From Dromaius novaehollandiae (taxonomy: Eukaryota > Chordata > Aves > Casuariiformes > Dromaiidae): a stretch of 64,000 nucleotides of DNA. Positions 12,001-25,849 of this stretch are shown here, one piece after another. Below the pieces are notes generated by a model. It had not been told where the DNA came from. It did not search any database and saw only the letters and a list, made by a program, of their open reading frames with translations. Where the stretch lies: positions 16,140,501 to 16,204,500 of the forward strand of contig NC_088113.1 of NCBI RefSeq assembly GCF_036370855.1. The letters are read 5' to 3'. How positions within the stretch are numbered: the stretch's first letter is position 1; the number at the start of each line of letters is the position of its first letter. A program made the translations under genes and the position numbers.

Positions 12001-15000
12001 AGTTTGCAGCCTCTTTAAATTCTCTGGCTAAAGTCAAACATTTGTCTTTCTTATCACTTTCACTCAAAGGATGTGTTTTTGCAATATTACATCAGGTTCA
12101 TTTGCCAACAGAAGAGGAGAAAAGGTGAGGTCCAAGAGATGAGTATTGCCTTCACTTAGGCGACAGTAACCCATCAGCTGTGCTGGGGCCACTCTGAGGT
12201 TCCCAGGAGGGACTTGACAGCAGGACCATAACACCCTGCTAATACACTTCTTATATCACCATGGCAAGAGCTCTGTAAATCTGGCATCTTCCAGCTGAGA
12301 CATTTCAAACAAGAGCTCAGAGTTGAAATAATCAAACAAGCAGCAAAGAGACGAACCAAACAATGAATAACAACAGGACACTTGCCTTGCTTCTCCTCGT
12401 CAAAAAATGTATTAAGCTTGAATAATACTAAGTGCAGTGTTATTCTGTGTCTACACCTATTTTGTCGGCACATTATACCTCCGCGCCAAGCAAGCTGCAG
12501 GAATAGGATAAATTTTTTAACAGGTCACCTGTATTTTCTCATTTTCTTCTGCACCTCGGATGCTCACGTATCCTCCTTTAAGCCCTTTTTGAGCCAGTCC
12601 TGCATGATTCCTTGCAGTGCTGCTCCCATCCCTCAACAGATCATGAAAATCAAAGAAAATTTCATTAGAAGAAGCAGATGCCTTGTGGACAGTCCTCTGT
12701 CCCTATAGCAGCATGGCAGATTCATTCCTTCTGAAGTCAAAAAGCTTTAAGTTTACTGAGGTCACACAGTCAGAAATTGGCCAACTGAACACTCACCGAA
12801 GAACCTCTGCATAAGCTGGATGTGATTTTACATGATAGAGAAGTACCTTCGGCACCAGGTAGAATACTTGGGCACCTCTCATTATTCAAATATAGTGAAA
12901 TGGTGTCATTGCTGTATATTGCAATGATGATATATAGCAAATATTGCTAAAAGAGTTTTATTTTCCTGCAGCCTCCCATGGGGCTCACAGCAAAATCAAA
13001 TGAAGTGAGCAATGAATGATCATGGGCACCGGACTCCTTCGGGCACAGGAAAGGCTGAAGGTGACAGACTGTTCTATGCAAGACATAACTACAAATCCTG
13101 AGCTGATTATTTGCCACTTTTCAACCAAGATAAACAAAACATGTCCGTACTCTGCTCATGCAATTTTTCACAATGCCATGAACTCAGCAGGTGACAGTCT
13201 GGGCAAGGGAACAGAGTCAGCTCAGTACACCATGCCGACTGGATTTTAACAGACAATTGTGGCAGATGTGGATATTTTTCAAAGCTAGCTGTGTACTGGA
13301 GCATTTGAAATGCTTCTTACCTGAGGCTACCTGCCGATAACTACTACTATTCTTTGCAGCTTGAAACACCTTCAAAATGAAGGCAAAGTTCCAGCTGAGC
13401 CTGATATTCAAACCCCGGTGGCAGCTCTCAGCTATGCTAAGAATTCAACCGACCTCGTTGTGCATCTTGTTGAACAAAGAGGACAGTTTCTTACATTTGG
13501 ATCCAGATGAATTATTTTTCAGGTCTACAGTTCTATAGACAGTTGTGTGAAGCTTGTTGCTGTACCTGGCCAAAGACTGTCCTAAGTACAGACGATTCAC
13601 CAGCTTAGCGTGGTTAGGTCATGCCAGTGTCTACACAGTGACATAAAAGACATCTGCATCACAGCTAGCCACCTTTGCCACAGCAGCTCATGTGACCTGA
13701 GACCTGACTTGAGACATGAGGGTCACCTCGGCAAGGCTGGCCAGGAGGTTTCAGCATGGAAGAAGCTGAAGCAAAGCACCTCTAGGGCTATCCTTTTAAC
13801 CATTAGTAGCACTTATCAAGTGCATCACTTGAAACACAAATAAAGGTAGCTGTAATTCCTCTCTCTGCACTCCCTGTCTTCAAAGAGCTTCCAAGGGCAG
13901 CTTGAATTCTTCACCCTTTTGTTAGCATGCTCTGAGTGATATTAGAGGCCACTTTTGGCACCGGGTGTTATCATCACGTCCCCGTAATTGCAGCCCACAG
14001 CTAGCCACATGTTGGAAGCAGCAGTGGGAGGCTCCTGTAACACTATCTGACACTCACCGGGAGAGTTTGTGCAGCCCCAGTCACAGCTCCACTATGCAGT
14101 AGATATCAGCCCTACATACTAACTATAGACTTGCTGAAACATTATCATATATGAAGGACTAATTAGGTGTGCTGGGCCATTAGCCATCTCTGAACATTGA
14201 CTGATGAAAAACATAATTAATGGCAGCTTTCATAAACAGACTCCAGAATGTAGAATTAAATTAAAAGGAAAACAGCTGTTGCTAATGGAAATAAGGACCA
14301 TTTCTTGATTAAAATATCTGCCTGTCTTTCCGTGGGAGTTTTTCCAGAATGGTGGGATGGAAGAGTGTAACGAGATCTGGGAGCAGAGAATCTGCAAAGC
14401 TTCCTGCTGAAGAAGACATAACTTCTCTGTCTGATGAGTCACCATGTTTTCCTTTCAGAGATGGGGGTATGGGAGGGAGCTATACAATTGCCTTGTTCAC
14501 CTCACTGCCAGTGCGAATGGCTTTATTAACCTTGGAGATTAACCCTGACATGAGAGAATCCAGTTCAGCCTTAACATTAGGTAACATTTCATACTGCTTG
14601 AATCCACTGATCTAGGAGAGTCTGGATTTCAAAGCCACTCGCTAGGGCCCTACTTACTAGCGCAGAGCTCTGGATCCAGCACAGAACACCTGCGCAAGCC
14701 TCGCCTGAGCACATATATTGACACCAAACTCCAGCGAGGGACCCACAGCTGAGTACATCTGTCAGAGGAGACTTCCACCCACCCGGGGAGGGCCACTGTG
14801 GACTCAGCTGAAGTTTGCTGACGTAAATGAAAGGGGCTGAGGGATGGAAAATGCAGGAATCAAAATTTTTCAGGTCCTAAGGCCTTTCCCTCACACTGTG
14901 ATGACCCTGATCCTCTGGGACAAGTGGTGCCATACAAAAAGTTAATGTCTGGATTTTCAGAGGCGCTAAGCAACACAGCTTCCATCTCCCTCCTAGCATC

Positions 15001-16570
15001 TTCTAGGTGGTAGAAGTTGCAGTGGAAGTCTCCTTTCTGGGCCTCAAAAGTAATTTCCAGGTGTTTAGCTTCATTTAGCATAAAAACTTCCAATGTGCTT
15101 CCAAAGCCACTGGGACTGGTGTGTCAGCAGATGGGGCCTGCTCCCAGTTTCACCCTGTATGTTTTAGTGAGTTCTCTCCAAGGCTCATACAAGCTTTAGT
15201 CTGTCTGTGCACAAAGTCTTGAATCATGGGCCTGATTCTCTAGGAGCCCGACATGGTACAGAGTAATACTGTTACTTCACTGTGGGGCAGTTCTTGGTGG
15301 ATTTGCACCACCAACCTGTACCAGGGAAGAGAGCCGCTGCTCTATTGCATTGACTTCATCAGTCTTGCTCTGCCGTGTTCAAAATGATAGATCTTTTCCA
15401 TCACTCCGATGCCTGTGAGCTAAGCCCTGGAAATCCTATGCCCTATGTAGTCCGTTGACAAGGAAATACATGCTCCGTACCACCTGCGCCCCGAGGAATG
15501 ACGGCATATGAAAGGCTGTGTTCAGGCTGCATTATCAGATTCAAAGTGGAGACTAAAGAGGGAGGAAAGTCTGAAAGATGAGCCAGCCAGGAATGCCGGT
15601 TGCTTTCACCTTTGATCCGCACGGTGCTTTGATGTGGTATTTCAACCCTTCAGACTTGGTAACATATCCTAGACTGCACCTCATTGCTCCACCGATGGAT
15701 TTAAATGTGGAAGCAAGCCATGCACTTTGGCTGCCAGTCTGTGGCATAATTCAGCCCCAGTTCCCTTCTCATCTCTTTTTCTCTGCCTGCAGATCCTAAT
15801 AGGAAATTCCCTCGAATAAATACAAAGGCACTTGATGGCATTTCTAACGGCATTTCAGGGAAGGGAAGCAGAAAACCACACAAGTAATTCATCTCCATAT
15901 AATGGTTTTATCAGGCGCCCAGAACACAATTCCAAAGCCTGAGGAGGTCTGATTTTCCTTATGAGATGTAAATGCATGGGATTATGCGCAGATAGAGAGC
16001 AGGCATTTGGGAATGATCTGCGTGAAACACTTCCTTTTAGTGATGTGCACACTGTTGCTCCTTTGAGGGAAAACAGTATGTGCACTGAATGCTGCAGCAC
16101 ATTATTCTGGTGATCCGGAGGCCTTAATCTGCTGGTAAAGGCATGGATGCAAGATGCTGTTTGTATCACTGGCTCAGCCACACGTTTGCCCCATCACCTT
16201 TCCAAATCATTCAACCTCCCTGTGCCGTGGTTTTCCCACCTGTGAAATGGGAACAGAGTTCATCTCCTTGGGCTCCAGACTACAGCCATCACCTGGACAA
16301 TAAGCTGGGCTGGAAATGCTGGCTCCCAGCTCCCTGGGGCTTGGCCCTCTCTGTAGTCAGTAGCAGCATTAGGTTTATTTTTCTCCCATAGGATTATCCC
16401 TGCTCCTTCTTTCACTCTCACAATAACACCAGTGTGAGCCTGAGCTGCTGAACCCAAGATGCTTGAATCACTTTCAAAGGAGACCAAAACCAGCACCACC
16501 TTCGCCCGACCAAAGGAGTTCTTTCTCCTCGCCTCCCTGTCCATGCATCCATCCTGGCCTGCACATGCCG
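9071..16570. other. Intergenic stretch, no gene recognised
   Basis: No coding exon could be supported. AT-rich parts such as 9395-9480 carry homeodomain-like TTAATTAATTG motifs. Around 11560-11760 there are a CRE-like TGATGTCAC and an octamer ATGCAAAT (11745-11752). These are motif observations, not proof of enhancers. Confidence 0.55.
16160..16270 (+). mobile_element. MIR-like CORE-SINE fragment
   Basis: The order and wording match the MIR core and 3' half (a 'CTCAGCCAC' element, then 'ATTCAACCTCCCTGTGCC', then 'CACCTGTGAAATGGGAA'). It is strongly diverged, as expected for an old amniote repeat. Boundaries are approximate. Confidence 0.5.
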
Positions 16571-17350
16571 AGGGCAGCGTGGAGGAGCACGCGTGCCCCA
16601 GCGCTCTCCAGCGATGTGCGTGCCAGAGCCCACGTGGGGCTGGCGGTACCGCCGGCACACGCAGACCGAAGTGCAGAAACGCAGGGCTCTCCCGTTCGCT
16701 CAGCCCCAGCCATTTACACCCGGCCTTTCTGTGGCAAAGTGGGAACCCAGCCCTTTTCTCCTGGGCCTGGGCTATACGGCAGAGGGGCCCCGCGGAGGGA
16801 GAAAGGAGCCGTGCTGGGCTCGGCTGCAGCGGCCCGAGGTGGCGGCACCTGCGCTGATCCCCGCAGCTCCGCTGGACGCTCCCGTCACAGCCTGGCAGCT
16901 ATCGCAGGAATCACAGCTCGCAGCCCCTGCAGCTCACCGCTCATTGCAGTAAATTAAATCACCAGCGTAAGGTAATCCAGCAGCCTGGGAATTGCAGAGG
17001 CTGAGGAACTGGCAGATGTTTGTGCTGCTCTCCCCTTCCACTACGAAAGCAGAGGCTCCCACCTTCACCACCTGGGAAGACTTGGCAACGCTTGCCTGCC
17101 AGCGCCCTAAACGGCTCGGTCAGGGTCACACAGAAAATCTGTGTCCGAGCAGATCGTCGTGAGGGGGTTGAATTTGCATCTCCCGGGGCCCCAGCAGCGC
17201 TCCAGCCACAGGACAGGCCCTTTCCCGGAGGAACGGCCGCTGCAGGCCAGCCTCAGCCCTTCGCCGGCCACCGCTGCTGTCTGCTGGCCAGGCACCCGGC
17301 GAGTCACCTTGCAGGCGGCTGGCTCAGCGGATGTGAGGCGCGTTATTTTA
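16571..17350. other. Moderately GC-rich intergenic stretch, no gene recognised
   Basis: GC-rich with several overlapping open frames on both strands but no recognisable protein. CpG density is lower than in the STX16 and NPEPL1 islands. A MIR-like fragment lies near 17105-17200. Confidence 0.45.
17105..17200 (-). mobile_element. MIR-like CORE-SINE fragment, reverse orientation
   Basis: 'CAGGGTCACACAG' followed by 'GTTGAATTTGCATCTCCC' matches the reverse-complement reading of the MIR core, whose consensus runs roughly GGTCACACAG then GATTTGAACCC. It is diverged and the boundaries are approximate. Confidence 0.45.
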
Positions 17351-19904
17351 CCATTGTCTTTCTAAAGCCCTGTTGAAAAGTCATCACAAAGAATAGAAAG
17401 AAATCTGTTCATTTAAACAAGCACTCCTTAAAACGCAGGCGAAACAAGCCCCGGAAAGGGGGCAGAGCTGGAGCCATCCTTATCTGCTACTCATGTGCAG
17501 GCTTTAATTGCACATTATTCATTAATCCTTTGCTCTTCAGTGCAAACAGATCTGTTTCAAGACACTCCTGCTACATAAACAACTAGAAACCCTCCTAGAT
17601 GAGTGTGTGTGTACACATGTACCCAAGGGGATGTCAGACACACAGCAGAGATTCCCATTTCCCCATTCAACTGCTATGCAAGAACAGAGAGAAATTAGTA
17701 CTAATCGTGTTACTTCGTTGGGGCTCTTTCCAGCTTAGTTTTACAAAATCCACAGGGGAACCCAAACAACATTATCCGGTTCTTGGTGAAGTACAGAGAC
17801 GCTCTCACAAGTGGCACTTGGGCGGAGGGTATCAGCGATGACTGCTTTCAGCTGCATTAGGCATCTGACGGAAGTGTAGGTCACGATACAGTCCCAGGCA
17901 GCAGGGAGGTCTCCCCTTTTAACCAGGCACGTGGCTGTGTGCGTTACTGCCCTGCCTGTTTGCATGCCGTTCTTCTACAGGCAGCATCCTTTCGGAGCGG
18001 GGGCCATGAAAACAAAAAGAAACTATCAACAGAGCTGCGAGGGAGGACGGATCCTCCTAGTCACGGGGTCTGAGCTCTTAGCATCAGATCTCTGTGCCAC
18101 AGCTGCCATCTTGCTTAGAAAGAGAAAAGTGATCTGGAAACAGAAATGAGGGAGAGAAAGGCGGAGAAGCGGATGCAGGCAGGGAAGCACAGAAAGGTGT
18201 TTCCAGGTCTCTGTGGTGCTCAGACGGCGTGGCTGGTAGAGCCCAAAAAATTCAGCTCTCATTCTTGGATTCAACGAGGAACCAGACAAGCTGCCGGTGC
18301 TGCAGGGAGGAGGAAGGGGCGACCAGCCATCAGTGCAGCACAGAGACATTTTGAACCGGATCTGGAGCCAAACTAACTGTTGGCCAAAGTCGTCTCTGAT
18401 ATACCGCTGCCAAAAGTAGCTCAGCATGCTTCACCTCCCCTGAGCTTCTGCAGGGACAAACCTGACCTTGCTTTGCTTAGCCCAGATAATCCAGCCGTGA
18501 TGGGACCCAACCTCAGCAAAGCAAAAGGCCCTGCGGGCACTTGCCAATCCAACAGGTCCGAGTTCATGAACTGCAGATGGCTCTGGCCCATGTATTTCAT
18601 TTTCCCATTTCCCTCGACATCTCTGAGCAAAGCAAGTCAAGCATGCTTTACCACAGAGCCTGGGAGACCATGGACGGGAAGGGATCAAATTTTCCAGCTT
18701 GGCCTCAAGCGTGTCACCACATCAGCAGACAACTCCTACACCTAATGCCAGTGTATTGTGTGTCACCTCATATTTCACATGCTACAACCTAGTCCAGTGA
18801 TACAAGTCCCTTCTCCGGCCAGCTGACTGGTATTTATGGAGATAGCAGTTACAAGGAAGCTGGGATTTAGGGCATGCAAGGGGTGGTGGTGGCACAGAGC
18901 CTTTGCTACCGGTGGGTGGGATTCCTCCACCTCTCCTGGAGTTCGTGCCAGGCCACTCAGCACATCTCCACCCACAAGCCGTCTGCAGCTGGTTTGGTTT
19001 GAAGCACCAGCAAAGGGGGAAAAGCGGGGGAGGCTCTATCAGCTCTTCCCAGGGAATGTGGTTCAGTTCCTCGCACCTCATCTTCGGTCAGGAAACCTAG
19101 ATGGGGATAGGCAAAGCTGCTGAACGTATGCAGACAGAATACCTCGAGAAACCACACGGAGCCAAATTATGCCCCGTTAACTTCTCCCAGCCCAGCATCT
19201 TCCAACAATACACTGCAGGGAAAGCCGGTCAGCACTTGGGCTGCTACCTAGGACCCCTATTATTGAACATTTGTCAGTCTCTAATACACTCCCATTCACA
19301 AGAGTGAGGAAAGACAGAGCTGTTACTTGGGAAACTGAAGCACAGAGATGCATCAACCCACATTCAGGCACCCTAAATCCCATCAGTGCTCAGAACTTCA
19401 TGTTGAGTGCTTCTGGTGGCCTCTTCTACTGATTTGAAGTGAGGCTCAGTGGAAGGAAGATAGGGTGGACATTCCCACGTGAGGAATAGGGGGAGAGCTA
19501 TACAGACAGCGCCAGGTTAACCAGTCAGCCTGGACTGGTTGAGAAGAAAAGACCACCGAGCCTCCTAGCCCAGTCGATATGCTGCAGCTCTGAAGAGGGA
19601 GACCACTGCTGTCCTCCTTCACGGTGCATGGGATGATCCCTTCCCCACAGAGGGGGAGTTCGTGGCACAGATGATGTGAAGGAGATATTCCCTGCCACTG
19701 CAGACCAGCTGGAGCCCCCGGCCAACAGCTGAAGGGTCCTGGCCTAAAGCCAGCTGCTGGGAATCGCTGTGCAGAAAGACATCAGCGGGAGGTAAACTAG
19801 TTGAATCTGGGCTGCATGAGCCACCCAAGGGCAGACATCCACGTCTTCAGAGGGATCGGACGAGGACAGCTTGGAGAAAAACTATTGTCAAAACATCAGC
19901 AAGC

Positions 19905-19965
19905 TCCCTTGCCTCAGTTTCCCCATGTGTAAACTGGGGACAATAAGACATGCTTCCCAGAGAAG
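19905..19965 (+). mobile_element. MIR-like CORE-SINE fragment
   Basis: 'TTGCCTCAGTTTCCCCAT' followed by 'TGTAAACTGGGGACAATAA' is a close match to the MIR 3' core. It is short and truncated. Confidence 0.5.
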
Positions 19966-21204
19966 CCTTGCATCATGTAATGGAAGCTCACAAATGGTGG
20001 GGTACAAGTGTTATAGAGACACTGGAATTCTCCTTCCTGAGCAAGAGGAAGAAAGGAGAAACAAGTGAGAGAGCAGTTCCTTGGAGCTGCTGTTCTGCTG
20101 CTCCTTGCAACCCCTTTGTTTTGTTTTCAGAAGTGTGGTTTGCTCCTTTTTTACTGTGATGCTATTTAAGGCAGAAAGGGGATTTCATCATCTCCCCTCA
20201 GCCATTCTCAGCTGCACTTCTGCCCGCCTCCTTGCTCCACTTGGTCTAATAAACATTTTTTTTTGCCTGGTCTAGTTTCCTTCCTTGCACTCTTACATCA
20301 TCTCTGTACTTATCTCAGATTCTAGCATTTCCCATTTCTAAGCACCTCTGAGAATAGCAATAAACACCATGTAAGGCAGTATCTTGGCATAATATGTCAA
20401 CTGCAGGCAGCAATGCTAAGTGACAGAAAACCGGTTTGGAAATCTAAGATTCCTTTGTTCGAGGATACCCATTTTCTAGCCACTTGGCACCCATTCATTA
20501 AGAAAATCAATATTTAGAGTTCCTGATTCTACAAGAAGATCTAGGCCAAAAAAGGGAAGATTTGTTAAGTAGGAAACTGCTCTTCCGTGCCCTCTGCCAC
20601 TCCCAAAAGGCACTGCAATTAGCAGGGTCATTCCTTCTTTCCCTCTCGTTCCAGCACGATTTATGGCTAAATGCTCTTCAGTATAAAGCAGAGTCAGACT
20701 ACTTCTCTGCAAGATAATACTCATTAGGCAGACCTTCTGACCACAAAAAAAAAGTTCATTACTTCACTGGTTATTTTTATATTTTAATGTGCAAATACTA
20801 TTCACATTCATGTCTTCATTAGCCTGACTTGTTTCCTATGGTTATGAAAGAGATCCTTCTCTGATAACAGTTGTTATTGCTGGGATGAATGTCTGGTCAT
20901 GGTCTACTGTAATACGTCCTTCTGAATTGCCTTTTCTAATATTATTAGTTGAAAAAAACTTCTAATTTAAAGAGGCAAAATCTTCCTGAAGCAGAACATT
21001 GGCACTAATTAAGATGACAAGAACACAGGTCTGAGCTGCTGGGGATACTGGAGTCCAGGTTTCTTTTTCTAACTAACACAAGCACAGGCATCTCATTCTG
21101 GAACAGTCTTCCTTCTCTTTCTGCTGAAATTCTGCTGCTCTTGGGCAAACCATTGACCTTAGTCTCCTCATCAGTGATTCCCTCAGGAACAACGCTGACC
21201 AGCA

Positions 21205-21330
21205 CTCAGCAGCCCCAGGTTCAAGTCCTGGGTTTACTATAAATACCCTGCGTGACCTTGGGCAAGTCAGTATTGTTCTGTGACTTAGTTTTTCCATCTG
21301 TAAAATGGCAGTAATGATGAATCCGGTGCT
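21205..21330 (+). mobile_element. MIR CORE-SINE fragment, best preserved in the window
   Basis: In MIR order: 'CAGGTTCAAGTCCTGGGTTT', then 'CGTGACCTTGGGCAAGTCA', then 'TCTGTGACTTAGTTTTTCC', then 'ATCTGTAAAATGGCAGTAAT'. The derivatives continue more weakly to about 21420. Confidence 0.75.
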
Positions 21331-24300
21331 CTGTTGCCAGCTCTTACATTAGGCATGCAAAGTGCTCACTCAATCTCTTTGTGGCTTGGTTCCTTGCCTC
21401 TAAAATAAGAATAATAATATGACCCTTGTCTACTCATTCTGATTATAGTATCTTCATGTATGGGTTGCTTGGAGTATTTTGGGGCTCTGTCACAATGATG
21501 CAGATAATAAATTTGCCTCTTTTCTTAGTCCTTACATCTTGTACCAGCTAAATTGTAGGGTGACATCCTTTAAATGCTGGGCAATAACAAACAGTCAAGA
21601 GACAAAAACACCGTAAGTGCACACAGCTATTTCTGCAGATTAACATCTAACCGCTGCTGTTCATCCAGCCCCAAAATTTTGACATTTCATACATCAATTT
21701 AAACACAGAGCATCTTCACATGACTACCGGAGAGGTGATTAGGATAAGCAAATCTGTAAATGCCTACACTGAGCAATCTTTTGTCATCCTTGCTATAAGG
21801 GTGACCTGACACCGTGGTTTGATATGACACAAAAGATTTAATACAGTGCCCAACTGAGGGAAGGAATTTTGGACAGTATTAAATGATGAAGTTGTTCCAT
21901 TGTACAAGTACCATTGGCATTATTAGACTGTCACAAGACTGGGACAGGAGCTCATAGCCTGTAATTCTCACATCTGCCTTTGAACAAGGTTGCCTGTCTA
22001 CTTATATATATGAAGTAGCTCAGTGCTGGCTGTAAATACCAATTTTTGCAGGTAAACGTTGACTGAAAAATTCCTCACGCACTTCCAAGCAGACACAGAA
22101 TTCGTCACTGCCTGCCCAGCCTTAAGGCTTGATCCCACCTGGGCTTGATCACGGTTCAGCGGCAGGGGAAGTAGCACTAATACATTTTTAGGATCCATTT
22201 TACTGTTTTTCTAGGTGCAGAAGAGCCGCTGAACCCAAGGGAATATTTGAATGTAGAGCAAGACAGGACAGAGCCCACTTAGAGACATGAATTTCTTTCT
22301 TTTTTATAATTTATATGTCCATTACTCAGGGTCTCTGCACGGTCATCTTATCATTCTTTCACAGATGTTCTTCCCTTATTCATTAGATTCTACAATCTGC
22401 TGTTAAAATTCCAGTAAAGTTAGATCAATATGAAAAGACAGTTTGTTCAGTCGCAGATTTCCAGGAACAGTGCGTTATGTGAACACAGTCTGAACCTGGT
22501 GAAAATAGCAGCTCTCCTCTGTTTATATAATTTCCAGCGGGTGCATTTAGATCATAGCTCAGCAAAATAAAGAAATTATGGGCAACTATGTGTAATACTC
22601 TTCTAAGAAAGTTGAAATACCCAGAGCTATTAAGATCTCGAGGGACCGAACTTTAAAAATTGCGCAAGTTAGGCTTAGTCTCATCTCACTGCCTTGTAGC
22701 ACCACCTACAGAGAGAGTGGCAAAATCACATCCATTGCCAAGACCCGGGAAACGCCCCGTTCACGAGCCAAACAAATCTTTCAGTGATTCAAACACTCTA
22801 GAAACTGCTAGTCTGACAGCCCTGAAGCCTGGAAATCCTCTACTACAGAAAAAGTGCAAGAACAGGGTCTGTTTCACCAAAAGCTCTTCAATTCACATGC
22901 AGAAGGTGCCTCTCCAGCAATGACAGAGTCGATCCGGTTCCTTCTGCCAATTTCTTCTTTAACGTTCTCGCAGAAGAACTCTTCTGGCAGCCAAGTGTCC
23001 CAGCTGCAAAAGGATGGTAGGATTTGCCATGGCAAAATGCACTTAGTGGTCCATTAAGCCCTGAATCATACCTTCGGCACAAGCCAATTTTTCAGGCTTC
23101 AAAAGATTGCAGTATTTCGCCTCCTCCCTGTATCTACCCAATTACACAAGATAGCAATGGCGTGGGGATTGACCTTCATCTGATCACTGAAGCATGAGGC
23201 CTGTTTGCCCTTGATTTAGCCTCGACAGCTAAATAGCAATGAGGCAGAGAGCCTTCCACTAGGACCTGGACCCAAGAGCACAGTTGAAAAGCTGGCTTTT
23301 GAAATGTGGCTCTAATTATCTTGCCATTTAAAAAAATGCTTAGTTATTTGCCTCAAAATAGAACGTTCCTCTGAAATACAGAGTATTTTTGTCTTTCTTC
23401 ATAAACCCGAGCCAAATGCCACTGTAGTAACTGTAAAGTTCCCACCACTTTGGACAAGGCCTGGCTGTGGGAGACAGTGGGTGTAGGAATGTGCGAGCGC
23501 GTACAGCATTGCTATCGTATTGCTCATTAAGAACAGCAGCAAGGAACAGACATTAAAAAGCAGATAAGAAGGCAAAGGGAGACATAGCACTCCAAACAGC
23601 AGCAAAACATATGGCAGTGAGCTCTAGTACCAAGTAGTAACAGAGCTCAACATTTTTGCAGTTTATGCTTAGAAAGATATTTAGGGATATGTGCTGTCAT
23701 AGGAGGCAAAAATACGATTCCTTTTATGAACCAATGGAATGCTATCTTAAAATGCATTTGTTTGGCCTTGCTACGCCTGTAGGAAAGATATACCAGAACC
23801 GCATTCCTTTGATGGCTGAACATTTTCTTCTAATTTCCAGTCTGCACTTATTCATTACCAGATCTACTAGCTTTTCTCTGTTTAGAAAACTAGCTACTTG
23901 ACAAAGTCATCAGGTTAGTCTAGCACTATCAGGTAATATGCATGTTGTATTTTGGCTCATTTCTATTTGCCAGTATGTCTTCTACTATTCCTTCCTGCTA
24001 ACTTTACCCAAGAGTCTTGTACAGTAGTGGGATCAGTCTTATTTGAGTCACTTTTAATTTTCAGAACAATTTTTCTGCTCTGAAATTGTGTTGTGTTGTT
24101 CCTGCATTGATGTTGTTATTTAAACCTACACAGCCAAACACATACTTCACAGGCCTGTCCCATTTTGATCTTTTTGTTTTGTTCCACTTGGACAAGACAG
24201 TTTCTATCTCCATGCATTCATTTCCTCTATGTACATGTCCACTATATACCATATTTTCATTTATGTCCTTCCTCTCCCCCTCTCATCACCCCTACTTCTT

Positions 24301-25849
24301 CTCTTCTTCATCTCCTGGCACGTATGCCTGAAGAACATTTTGCTATTTGTTTTAGTTTCCTTTGCAAGGTCTAGTTCAGCTTTGCTTCTGGCAAATTTCC
24401 CTTTATGCCTACACTTCCTAACTTCTAAGATGTAGTTTTCTTTGATTAATCCTTTTTTTCCATTCTTCCTAGTTCCTTTGCTTATTCCTAAAACCCACTT
24501 TGAAGTGGTTATTCACTGAGTTAGGTCTGGACCTCTTCCTTACAGAGTTTTATTCCTCTGTATATGAGATCCAGATACTTTTCATACCCTTTGCTTAAAT
24601 TCCAAGCCTGCCGAACATGCAAGCCCTTGAAGCTGTTAAAGACCCGGAATGGTCAGATGCAAAGTGCCAGTGTGTACCAGCTTTGGGCACAGGAGGGGAT
24701 AAGGATTCTCCTGGGGTTCACGTTCACTGTCCCACCAAATGAGCGATTGCAACCTGTTTTCTCTGCGCACGCATCCAGAACCGAAAGAGCGCTCAGAGAC
24801 TGCTGCCCGCATGAGAAATTCCACTCGACTTACAGCCGCATACGCTGTGCCAAGGGAAAGCTGGAAGATCATTAGCTACAACTGTTCTCATAGAATAAAA
24901 AATTGTTACAGTAGATTAAAAATTAGCATGAAGAAACGAAGTTTATACATATATTTTTAAAGCCACTGTAAGGCAGCCAAAATGAAAACAGATTTCACCA
25001 GACCACGAAAAATGAAGTGCGTGCATTAGTCCTTGTAAGACTGGGGCTTATTTCCTTGTTAAATTCCAAGTTTCTAGTCTTTCCCGCTGAGGCAGAAGGG
25101 CTGTTCAAGAAAACTCCTACAATGTCTTATAACAGCAAAGGAATACTTCTTTCTGTTTCTCACTGCACAAGTTTGCCCAAGTGGTTAGATAATATGGAGC
25201 AACATTTCCAGAAAATGTGGTTGCGATTACAGTAACTGTTCCTACCATATGTGTAAATAGGAATTTTCTTTTTTCTTTGAGAATTTAAGCTCGTGATTCC
25301 CCTGCTGACAAGGGTACAGCAGCTGCCCTGGCACAGCCGTTGCTGCTGTTGGCACAAAGGACGTTTTGGACACTTGGAGGACAAGACGCAAGGTGTGGAT
25401 CATACTCCCGGGTAGCCGGCAGACAGCAGCAGCCTCCGCCCGCTCCCTATCACATCAGCTTCCAGACAGTCCAGTACAACAGCTTTAAACAACATAAAAC
25501 CGGAAAAAAATCATTTCAGTCACCATTTCAGGTTTTATTAAATAGCCTCTTGCAAACGGTCAACGTTTGTCATTTTCCATGGCTTTTTCATGGAATTTCA
25601 AGATTTTTGAATGGTCAGAGTTGACGGAAGAGCTGTGCGAGTATCCTTGGAAAGCAGTCAGCTCCTCGGAAGCAGGGCAGCCTGGCGGGGTGGAAGGCTG
25701 AGAGGGAAGACGGAGGGGAAGACGGGGCAGTCAAATCCCAATGGACATACTGCAGCGCTTCGCCCAGGGGCAAAGCCGAGCCTTTTGAGCAGGCCCTCAA
25801 ATACCTCCCGGCTGTGAGAAAGCGCAGGCATAAGGAGTTAAACCATCCC